A stretch of DNA of 64,000 nt from Hymenopus coronatus. Lineage: Eukaryota > Arthropoda > Insecta > Mantodea > Hymenopodidae. This document shows, one piece after another, positions 55,207 to 64,000 of this stretch (position 1 is the first letter of the stretch; each line of letters begins with the position of its first letter). The stretch covers positions 69,430,265-69,494,264 of the forward strand of contig CM060890.1 of assembly GCA_030762935.1 (NCBI GenBank), in the 5' to 3' direction. The position numbers and the translations under genes are program-made. The notes beneath the pieces were generated by a model. The model was not told where the DNA came from and made no database searches. It was given only the letters and a program-made list of their open reading frames with translations.

Positions 55207-56034
55207 GTTTCTCTATACATACTATTTATACGTGTTGTAATGCACCCAAAAATTCGATACCGAGATTTCATCACAAATACATGTTTTGGGTCCCTCTGAA
55301 TCCAAAAAAAAATTTTTTTAGAAAAATGTCCGTGTGTGTCTGTCTGTGTGTATGTGTGTGTATCTATGGGCAGCATAGCTCAAAAACGAAAACACCGTTA
55401 AATACCAAACTTGATATTCTAGTTTGATATCTTCCATGCGACACGAAGATTTTCAAGAACATCCGTCTACATGGAACTTTTTTCGAAAGTTTTAATTTGC
55501 TAAAAAATGGCTCTAACGATTTTGATTAAAATATCGTATATTAAAGATATTTACCTGAAAATAAAATGTATATCTTGAATTTTCTGGGAATAGCCTCTGA
55601 AGACATGTTTTCTCTAGATGAGTTTTGCAAAATGTTGCATAACTGCTAAACTGTAAGAGATGGACAAAATTTTACCACACAAAAAATGTAGGGCACGTTA
55701 AAACACACAATTTATGTTATGGTGTTGATTCTTTTTGAGATATTCCTTGTTTCTGGTTTCAGCCTTAAAAACTTATACTTTTCACAGACAGGAATTTGTC
55801 AACTCCTGTCCATATAAACAAAGGAATTTCAGTCTCGTAGCAACCAGCTTTTGACTATCACTTTAACTTATGGTACTCCCTTATTTCGCTTTTACTTACA
55901 AGGAAGCAAGTAATCGCACTATTTCTGCTAATTTTTTTCTCGTTTAGCATGAAGAAATTAGAACCATAAGCTTTTTAACAAAGTTTGTTGCAGAGATGTA
56001 GAGAAGGTCATGAGAATGGATCACATCAGATTTT
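55207..56034 (-). mobile_element. HPR copy 20, near full length
   Basis: The hairpin is shortened (GTTTCTCTATACATACTATT, TATACGTGTTG). All other blocks are kept, ending GAATGGATCACATCAGAT. Confidence 0.85.
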
Positions 56035-56630
56035 CTTACATAACATTTTTGTCTAAATCTTTCACATTGCCAGCAATGTTACTACCCAGGTTTTTGAAGT
56101 TTGTTTTTTCTTCGTTGTTAGGTAACTTTTGATAAAAGCTTTGCTCCGCTCTAAGATCTTGCATACGTAATCGCCTTTCGAAATTCTGCTATACAGTTCC
56201 TTTTGTTTCTTGGTAGTTTGGAAACTCCGCCCTTTCCTTTTTATTTTGACTGTGAACGAAACTCTTCCTTCACATTAGTCTCTGCCAGGTACATATTATT
56301 TTTCTAAAAGGACATTATAAGCACTTTGTTCCGTATGTTCAAAAGATCTCTGTCTTTTCTAAGCTCCGATTTCTTCTTGAGCCGCTTTTTTAAATCCTCT
56401 CCAAGGACTCTGTAACTTGTTATGCTTGTCCTACTTTCCGGTGATAAAGTTGTGTTTACTAAATAAAATCTTCTCGTTTAAAACTCATACTTAGAATTAC
56501 GTTATGTCGTGTTTGTTTACTATTCCTTTGTTTGACATTGTTTCATTGGTAGGTTAATTTTAGATACTTATAACTAATAGTATACACCTGCGTTGCTCAG
56601 TAAGGGTTCTATCTTAGAAGTATAGCCCAT
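56035..56630. other. No gene seen
   Basis: Spacer between HPR copies 20 and 21. Confidence 0.35.
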
Positions 56631-57494
56631 TTTTACTTTCTCCACACGTAGTATGTACATAGTGTATAGAGAAGGTATTGCACTCCACCCAAAAATTCGA
56701 TTCCGAACTTTCGCCGAAATACATGTTTTAGGGTCCCCTATATCCAAAAAAAGCTTTTTCAGAAAAAGGCACGTGTGTTGAGTGTTCGTGTGTCCTTGTG
56801 TCTAAGAACACGATATCTCAAAAACGAAAAGTCGGTAAAATACCAAACTAGGTATTTAAGTTTAGTATCTTCCAGGGATGCGACACGAAGTTTTTGAGAA
56901 AAATCCCCCCACCCTAAACTAACCTTTATATGGAACTTTTTAAAAAAAATTAATTTTTTTCAAAACTGCCTCTAACGATTTTGATTAAAATACGTTATGT
57001 TAAAATAAAATGTATATCTTGCATTTTCTGTGAATAGCCTCTGAAGACTACTTTATTCTGGATAAACTTTACGGAAAGTTGCATAACTGCTAAACTGTAA
57101 GAGAGGGACTAAAACTTACCACACTAAAAATATAAAGCATGTTAAAACACACAATTTATGTTATATTCATTTTTTCGTGTAGTTAATCAACTATTAGATA
57201 TTCCTTGTTTTTGGTTTCAGCTTTAAAGGGCTCGTATTTTTCTCATACCGGAATTTGTCAACTCCTGTCCATACATACAAAGGAACTTCAGTCACATAGC
57301 AACCAGATTTTGACTGTCACTTAAACTTATGGTACTTCCTTATTTCGCTTCTACTTGCAAGGAAGCAAGGAATGAGACTATTCGTGTTAATTTTTTCTCG
57401 ATTAGCATGAAGTAAAGAGAAGCGTAATATTTTTAACAACAGTTTGTTGCAGAGATGTAAAAAGTGTCATGTGAATGGAACAATCAGATTTTTA
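56631..57494 (-). mobile_element. HPR copy 21, full length
   Basis: Starts TTTTTACTTTCTCCACACGT and ends TGGAACAATCAGATTTTT. A small deletion removes part of the TTAAAGATATTTACCTGAC block. Confidence 0.85.
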
Positions 57495-57548
57495 TTGGAA
57501 ATATTGTAGCATGTATATTTATTAAAGAAATATCATTCAATGAATCAT

Positions 57549-57577
57549 GTATATATATGTATATATATATATATATT
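57549..57577. repeat. (AT)n microsatellite
   Basis: Short AT dinucleotide run with one G interruption. Confidence 0.8.
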
Positions 57578-57912
57578 ATGAAAGTTTCACAATGGTTTAT
57601 AACTACACTGAACTATGGTGAAGCTAATTGCAATAGCTACTTCACATGCATGTGTATCGCCAGTCATGTGAGAACCTCGTCCAGTTGACCAAAACAGGGC
57701 AGCCGTAGAGCAAGACTTGTTTTTCAGCGTATGGATTTTGTGGTGGTTGACTACGTATTGTTGAGGATACTGTACTGTTAATTATATTGCCGAGATAATA
57801 AGCAGTCACTCACTATGATATTTAAATACTATACATAGAAAAAGTTCAGGTTGTAAGTAATTCAGAACACAGCTGCAGCTTGTTGCGAATTAATCATATG
57901 TACGTATTAAAT
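57578..57912. other. No gene seen
   Basis: No recognised features. Confidence 0.3.
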
Positions 57913-58244
57913 GGTCGTCTCCTTAGCGTGGTGGTAGCGCAGCTGCTTACCAAGCGGGAGACCTGGGTTCGATCCCCAGTACCGGCGTGGGGATTTTTCC
58001 TCCGCTGGGAGACCTGGCCCGGGGTGCACTCAGCCTCGTAAGGTCCCTGGGGGGCCAATTGAGGAGCTACTTGATGGAGAAGTAGCGGCTCCAGGTCATG
58101 AGGACCGCATTAACCGGCCGGGAGGGACTCGAGGCGCTGACCACGTCTCACCCTCCAATACTGCACCCCATCCATGACGTCTGTAGTGGACCGAGATGGG
58201 GGACGCAGCGGCCGGGTGGTAGGCCAAGGTTCCCCGTGAGCTGT
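57913..58244 (+). mobile_element. SINE-G copy 2
   Basis: Very similar to 49726-50065 over the whole body, with the same head and the GAGCTGT end. It has a 9-bp insertion (TGGACCGAG) before the GATGGGGGACGCAGCGG block. The possible duplication ATTAAAT/AATAAAT is weak. No poly-A tail. Confidence 0.85.
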
Positions 58245-58985
58245 AATAAATACTACAATTCTATGTAGAAACACAATGCCATAGCTGACATCTCTAGACA
58301 AACTTAAATCGTTGCGAGGTATTTCAAACAATGTTAACTCAGAGGATTACGAGATTATACAAAGGAGTATACCTGAGCTAAATGCCAGAAAGCGTGTAGG
58401 CTGTTGTGTTAATTTTACAAACTAGAAATAAGATTGGTTTTTAGCTATTAAAATCAGTGTTAAGAGCATAGCTATTAGCTGGAGAAATAGGACACTACCA
58501 AATGTGTCAAAGTAAAGCCAAATGGTAATTAGTTTTAATGCTTAGGCGTATTAAGGGAGAATATTGTTGGAATATTCCAAGTGCAATAGATACAAGCCTT
58601 CGTTCCTCAATATACTTCTCCGAGAGTTATACCTTAACAGTTTACGTAGAAATGGGTTGCGAAAAGAGGTGTGAAATATTAAGTTAAACTTTTAAGCTTA
58701 ACTTCATAAAGTTTTAAACTACTCCCGGTGTTCAATGGGAAGATAATGTTCCAATGTCTATACTCTTTAAGGAAATTCAAGTGTTAGATAATCGGTTCAT
58801 CTTTCATTATAATTGTTAGATACGAAGCTCGAACTCAGGTGTGTTATCTATAAGGATAACCAGGGTTAAAGATAAAAACCATACATTTTTAATGTTGAGA
58901 GATCCATAGAATTAGATAACGCAAAGCCGAAGTAGAACTATCGAACCTTTTCCTGCAGCTGTGTCTTGTACACTCAGGAAATTCT
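58245..58985. other. No gene seen
   Basis: AT-rich spacer. Confidence 0.35.
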
Positions 58986-58989
58986 ATAA

Positions 58990-59660
58990 TATGAGGATGT
59001 ATGAATAAATAACCGGACTAATTTGTAATAATGACTTTATTTTATTCAATTTTTTTACAAACATTTGATATATTCTCTCTAATGAAGTACAACTATTCCA
59101 AAGATATTTTACCCATATTTCGAAACTCCCAGTGAACTTTTTTTTTTTTTGGCAGATGTTTAGTATAAGCATGACAACATTGTTCAACTTCTTTTTCACT
59201 TCAGAGAAGAGGTGAGATCCGCAGAATACAATGGATGAGGCATGAGCTCAATGACCAATTCTTTGATGACATAGCAATCTTGAGTTGCTATGAGCCGGCG
59301 CATTATCACCCATCCTGTCCTGACATGATCTGGTCGCTTCTTAGCAAATTATGGGTTCTAAATGTCAAATTTATATGTCTGCAAAACTTCATAATTATTA
59401 TGCGAAGATCTTGTTGCGGATTTGCGTCAATTGTGCTGCTGTTGACGTTTGTTTTTTCTGTTACGGGTCTTTCAGGCGGGCGTGGAGAATCTTGAAGGTC
59501 TTCATAACCCTCTTTGAAACGTTTGTGTCACTCAAAGACTTTTCTCTGACTAAGACATGAAACATGTCTAAAGTTTCTGAAGGATTTTTATCTAGAAGAA
59601 CACAAAACTTTATCTATGCGCATTATACAATTTCAATTCATGTTGCATTTGCGGTATTCG
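58990..59660 (-). pseudogene. Third mariner transposase, internally deleted
   Basis: Minus-strand pieces: IKFCVLLDKNPSETLDMF, REKSLSDTNV, YEDLQDSPRPPERPVTEKT (linker between the two helix-turn-helix motifs), then a jump to DNAPAHSNSRL with the second catalytic Asp, ELMPHPLYSADL, and the C-terminal VKKKLN...FEIWVKYLWNSCTSLERIY. The first Asp region is deleted, and a small deletion removes the CDF motif with the third Asp. The left end (58990-59020, ATGAGGATGTATGAATAAAT) looks like the outer TIR; the right TIR is not seen. Confidence 0.7.
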
Positions 59661-59759
59661 GATCTAACTTCCAAGTGAATCATTTTGTATGACTGGCATT
59701 CATAGTAGTGCTAGAAAAAGGTTTCATCTTTCTGTCGTTAGCAGCCATCCTTTTACCTT

Positions 59760-60180
59760 ACTTACATCAAAGGGCGTCTCCAGTCTTTAGAGGTTGCCCT
59801 GTATCCCCAGTCCCCATTCTTCAAGATTAAACCAATCATCCTCGATCGTTCTGTAAATCTGTCCTCTTGTGGTGTAAATCTCCACATTGCTCTTGGTCTG
59901 TCGCATTTCTTTCTTCTACAAATTTAGTGTTATAAAAAGTCTTGGGCCACCTTTCATTCTCCATTCTTCTGACGTGTCCATACCATTCCAAGACTTTCAA
60001 TTTCTCCCCCTCTGTTTCCTTACTATCCACCTCTGTTTCCACTGCCAAGATCTTAGATTTTTGTCTCACTACCAAAGTCAAAGCCTCAGTATTATATCAT
60101 TATACTTGCCACCACAGTCTTCAAAATACTCTTCTTTGTACAAAGTCGCCGATCCGTTTATTTAAATACAATTTAATCTG
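59760..60180 (-). pseudogene. LINE reverse-transcriptase C-terminal fragment
   Basis: The minus frame gives YGSATLYK-like sequence and KLKVLEWYGHVRRMENERWP, matching the YGSETW... and LxWYGHVxRMxxxRxPK signatures near the C-terminus of many arthropod non-LTR ORF2 proteins. Frameshifts follow. It adjoins the mariner, and which came first cannot be told. Confidence 0.65.
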
Positions 60181-60184
60181 TCCG

Positions 60185-61580
60185 ATTACTTAGATACATA
60201 CTCATATGTAATTGGTTATTGAGGGAACGTATTCGGTATTCTCTTTATCCCTTAGCTTTGGATAAAATTATTCATCTTGCTTGTCTATTTGGTAACAATA
60301 GATTAAAAGTTACACCTTAGTTCTACATTTAACGGAATAAATATTTTAGTACTTTTTTTTACCATGTTTCGTCTGATATTTGTTGCACGAGTTCAAACCA
60401 CTAAAACCGTCTTTGTTCTAAACGGTTAAGGATATTTTATTGTTCATTAAGTTCATGCATAATGATGCCATTTCTAAACCACTGAAGCTGTGTCCAAAAT
60501 CATCCATTTCTACTGTTTCAATGGCAGTTTTATTTTGCATTCATTGTACAACGATTGGCACTTTCTCGAATTACATTTAATATAATTAACATCGTATTCT
60601 GCGTTATGTTCGGACTGCAAAAGACTCTATTTAATTACTTACTATCATTTCGAGTCTGAGACACATGATTCTATCACATATACCAGATTGATGTAGTACT
60701 GATCTCAAATATTTAAAAACCATCTAAATTCAATTTTCACTTTTTCCAGATACTCTGTCTTGAATTTTGTTACACCTTTCATATGCCATAATCTCGCATA
60801 ACCCAAAATAAAGGATTTTGTAAAAGTATTTCATAGGCACATTTGTGAGCTATTCTATGTCTGTGTTAGTTAGTCCTACTTTTTATAAAGTTTTGGTAAT
60901 TGACGCCACTGTCAATTACCAAAATATATAAGGTATATATTTTGCTAATATGTTATGTGTTAGAAATGGATAGAAAGAAAGAGAAAGAGGGTGATCAGTC
61001 TAATTATTTTAATTAATAGAATTTCGGATTTAAAGAACATGATCGTGAAGAAACGTAAAATAACTTGAAGTGAAACTTTCTATGGATATTTAATATCGGA
61101 AAGCGTGTCAGATAATTAATATGTAAAAGATTAGAACTAATTAAAATAATTTCGTGTATAATAAGCCTTATCACAGCTTTAAAGTTTTCGAAATATTATT
61201 TGTAACAATTGTATATCTTGTTACCCTATTATGGTATATAAAATAAGGAACTTAATAATAGTGATTTATGTTTTTTTGACAAGGACTTATTGGTAAGAAA
61301 AATAACTTGTACAGAATATTCCAGTTCGCTCGAATAGGCAACAGACATTACAATATGAGGCATAGTAAAATATGTCTAGTTTTTCAGGTATTTCATTTAC
61401 TAGATCTCTCGCAATGTTTAAATTGTGATTGCGTTTGAGGCAAATGTAAATGGGAAGTAATATGTAGCTTTAAATATTGCCAGGGTAAATAATCGATTCA
61501 CCGACACAGTTCATTACTAATTGCTTTGGTTGCGTGGTCAAATGTTTATAATTTTGATAATCCACCTACAATTTAATGTA
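60185..61580. other. No gene seen
   Basis: AT-rich; a small inverted word pair GTTTTGGTAATTGAC/GTCAATTACCAAAA at about 60890-60926 forms a hairpin of unknown meaning. Confidence 0.35.
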
Positions 61581-61584
61581 ATTC

Positions 61585-61631
61585 AAAATAATAATAAATA
61601 TTATTATTATTATTCTTATTATTATTATTAT
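61585..61631. repeat. (ATT)n microsatellite
   Basis: Interrupted ATT trinucleotide run. Confidence 0.85.
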
Positions 61632-61766
61632 GATACCTTGCTGAATTTTGGTCAGTGGTCTACAGCCTTCTCATGTCTGTTATGAATAGTTAGGATTATT
61701 ATCTGTTATATAGCTGAATGATCTACCTCCAGCTGAGTTATGTGTATATGTTGTAAGGACGACTGG

Positions 61767-62621
61767 TTTTTACTTTCTCCCTACGCACTATGTACATAGT
61801 GTATAGAGAAAGTACTCCACCCAAAATTCGATACCGAGATTTCACCGGAAATATATGTTTTAGGGTCCCCAATATCCAAAAAAAGCATTTTCACAAAAAG
61901 GTGTGTGTTTGTGTGTCCGTGTGTCTGTGAACACGATAACTCAAAAACGAAAAGTCGGTAAAATACCAAACTTGGTATTTCAGTTTAGTAGCTCCCAGGG
62001 ATGCGACACGAAGCTTTTGAGAAAAATACCCCCAACCCCAACTACCCTTTACATGGAACTTTTTTCGAAAATTTTGATTATCTCTAACGATTTTGATTAA
62101 AATTTCGGATATTAAATATATTTACCTGACAAATGTAATGTATATCTTGAATTTTCTGGGAATAGCCTCTGAAGAGTCATTTATTCTGGATGAATTTTAC
62201 TAAATTTTGAATGACTGCTAAACCGTAAGAGATGGACAAAAAATTACTACACAAAAAATGTAGAGCACTTTAAAACACACAATTTATGTTATATACATTT
62301 TTTCGTGGAGTTCGTCGTTTTTGTGACATTCCTTATTTTTTGTTTCTGCTATGAAAAACGTATAAATTTCTCATACAGGAACTTGTCAACTCTTATCCAT
62401 ACAAACAAAGGAGCTTCATTGACATATCAACCAGCTTTTGACTATCACTTTAACCTATGGTTGTCCCTTATTTCGCTTCTACTTACAAGGAAGCGAGTAA
62501 TAAGACTAATTCTGCTAATTTTTTCTGATTAGCATAAAGTAAATAGAAGTATAAGCTTTTTAAGAATTATTTATTGCAGGGATATGGAGAAAGTCATGTG
62601 AATGGTACACATTAGATTTTT
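61767..62621 (-). mobile_element. HPR copy 22, full length
   Basis: Starts TTTTTACTTTCTCCCTACGC and ends GTACACATTAGATTTTTA. Well-kept hairpin centre ACTATGTACATAGT. Confidence 0.85.
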
Positions 62622-63054
62622 ATCAGTTAGTGTCCTCTATTGTGTAAGGTTTTTATGTCTGTAATGTATACTACTGAACTAATTAGGTCGTCCTTTCTAG
62701 GCGTTTCATAAAGTTAGTCTTATTAGAATAGCACGCTGTTTCTTCTCGACTCGTCTGAGTGAGGGTACTCACACGCTCTAAAACACATACTTTGAGGCTG
62801 GTTTGAGGGAGATTGTATACCCAACCTCCTGGGTGAAGGTCATAGCACATTTATTTTCCTTTGTGCCGGTTTTCTTCAACAGTTGATACAGGCGTGACGT
62901 TAGTTTGACCGCAATTAATTTTCAGTTATATTTCACATGGTAGTAGACCCATATGTGTCAAAAATTACTCAGTGCTTTTTGTCACAAAGCCAAGCTGAAA
63001 CGGCCTGGTCTAAACTATAGTTTTCAGAATATTCCTGTCCGGTATAAAAGCGTT
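62622..63054. other. No gene seen
   Basis: Spacer between HPR copies 22 and 23, same orientation, about 430 bp; no recognised element. Confidence 0.35.
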
Positions 63055-63930
63055 TTTTTACTTTCTCTATACATACTATGTAATAGTGTAAAGAGAATGT
63101 ATTTTAATGCACCCAAAAATTCGATACCGAGATTTTACCGGAAATACATGTTTAGAGACCTCCTGAATTAAAGAGAAAAACATTTTTAGAAAAGTGTATG
63201 TGTATGTGTCTGTCTATCTGTGTGTGTATGTATGTGTGTTTGTGGGCAGCATAGATCAAAAACGAAAAGTCCGTTAAAAGCCAAACTTGGTATTTAGGTT
63301 TGGTATCTTCCAAGGATGCGACACGAAAATTTTCAAGAAAAGCCTCCCACTGCCAACTAGCCTTTACACGGAATTTTTTTCGAAAATTTTGATTTTCTAA
63401 AAAATGACTAACGATTTAGATTAAAATATCGTATATTAAAGATATTTACCTGACAAATAAAAGTGTATACCTTGAATTTTCTGGGAATAGTCTCTGAAGA
63501 CTACTTTATTCTGAATGAATTTTGCAGTACTACTAAACCGTATGAGATGGACAAAAACTTAACACACAAAAAAATAGAGCACGCTAAAACATACAATTTA
63601 TGATACATACATTTTTTCGTGGAGTTGATCATTTTTGAGATATTTCTTGTTTTTGGTTTCGGCTTTGAAAACCTTATACTTTTCTCATACAGGACTTCGT
63701 CAACTCCTGTCCATACAAACAAACGAACTTCAGTTGCATAGCAACCGGCTTATGGCTTTCACTTTAACCTATGCTACTCGCTTATTTCGCTTCTACTTAC
63801 AATAAAGCAAGAAATAAGACTATTTCAGCTAATTTTTCTCGATTGCCATTAAATAAATAAAAGAGTAAGCTTAATAATTTGTTACAGAGATATGGAGAAA
63901 GTAATGTGAATGGGACACGTCAGATTTTTT
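63055..63930 (-). mobile_element. HPR copy 23, full length
   Basis: Starts TTTTTTACTTTCTCTATACA and ends GGGACACGTCAGATTTTTTT. TG-rich tract at 63196-63241. Complete block order. Confidence 0.85.
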
Positions 63931-64000
63931 TTCCTTCGTCCCGGGGCACCATTTAGCAGTAACGTAACACAATTAGCCGGTGCGAATATAAATAGTCTAC

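Noticed and set aside
59235..59495. 86-codon plus-strand ORF with a hydrophobic C-terminus
   Set aside because: Antisense of the third mariner pseudogene.

Overview
This window looks like non-coding DNA from a large, AT-rich, repeat-dense animal genome. An arthropod is likely, perhaps an insect, but that is inference from the style of the SINEs and mariners and no species is claimed. No prokaryotic gene layout, operon, CRISPR array, rRNA or intact tRNA gene was found. No open reading frame exceeds about 143 codons. Every coding trace that can be recognised is a broken transposon gene, and no host protein-coding gene can be supported.

The main occupant is one interspersed repeat of about 0.87 kb, called HPR here (hairpin-ended repeat). 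It is present as about 28 full, partial or fragmentary copies in both orientations and covers roughly 18-19 kb, about 29% of the window. One end is an almost loopless hairpin, ACTTTCTCTATAC...GTATAGAGAAGG. The other end is a fixed non-hairpin terminus, ATCTGATGTGTTCCATTCAC. It has no long terminal inverted repeats and no conserved ORF. Internally it carries a TG/CA microsatellite, a short near-palindrome and a G-rich tract at fixed positions. The non-hairpin end holds a 10-bp word (ACTTTCTCTA) that is inverted in the hairpin arm, and extra hairpin ends occur in tandem. This set of traits resembles non-autonomous Helentron/HINE-type rolling-circle elements, but that assignment is inference. Strand convention for HPR: + means the hairpin lies at the higher coordinate.

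Other layout: a GC-rich block (1.17-1.67 kb); LTR-like sequence and a 1.48-kb mariner with both TIRs (4.7-6.7 kb); truncated SINEs, a small MITE and a LINE tail (7.8-12 kb); a decayed Ty3/gypsy integrase end with its LTR (14.7-15.7 kb); an inverted duplication containing HPR copies (17-21.6 kb); SINEs and palindromic MITEs (18.7-23.5 kb); a Penelope-like tail candidate and a TIR element (24.8-28.1 kb); a 72-bp minisatellite (28.6-29.05 kb); a second mariner (30.6-31.7 kb); two copies of a broken hAT transposase alternating with HPR units, each carrying its own SINE insertion (36.2-40.7 kb); a second SINE family inside a satellite-like tandem array (49.7-50.5 kb); a 24-bp minisatellite (54.2 kb); a third mariner and a LINE tail (59-60.2 kb); and two more full HPR copies (61.8-63.9 kb).

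The nesting gives relative ages. SINEs with target-site duplications sit inside HPR, hAT and satellite DNA, so those hosts are older than the SINEs. Long stretches between elements (for example 43.6-46.9, 25.6-27.6 and 60.2-61.6 kb) are AT-rich with nothing recognisable.
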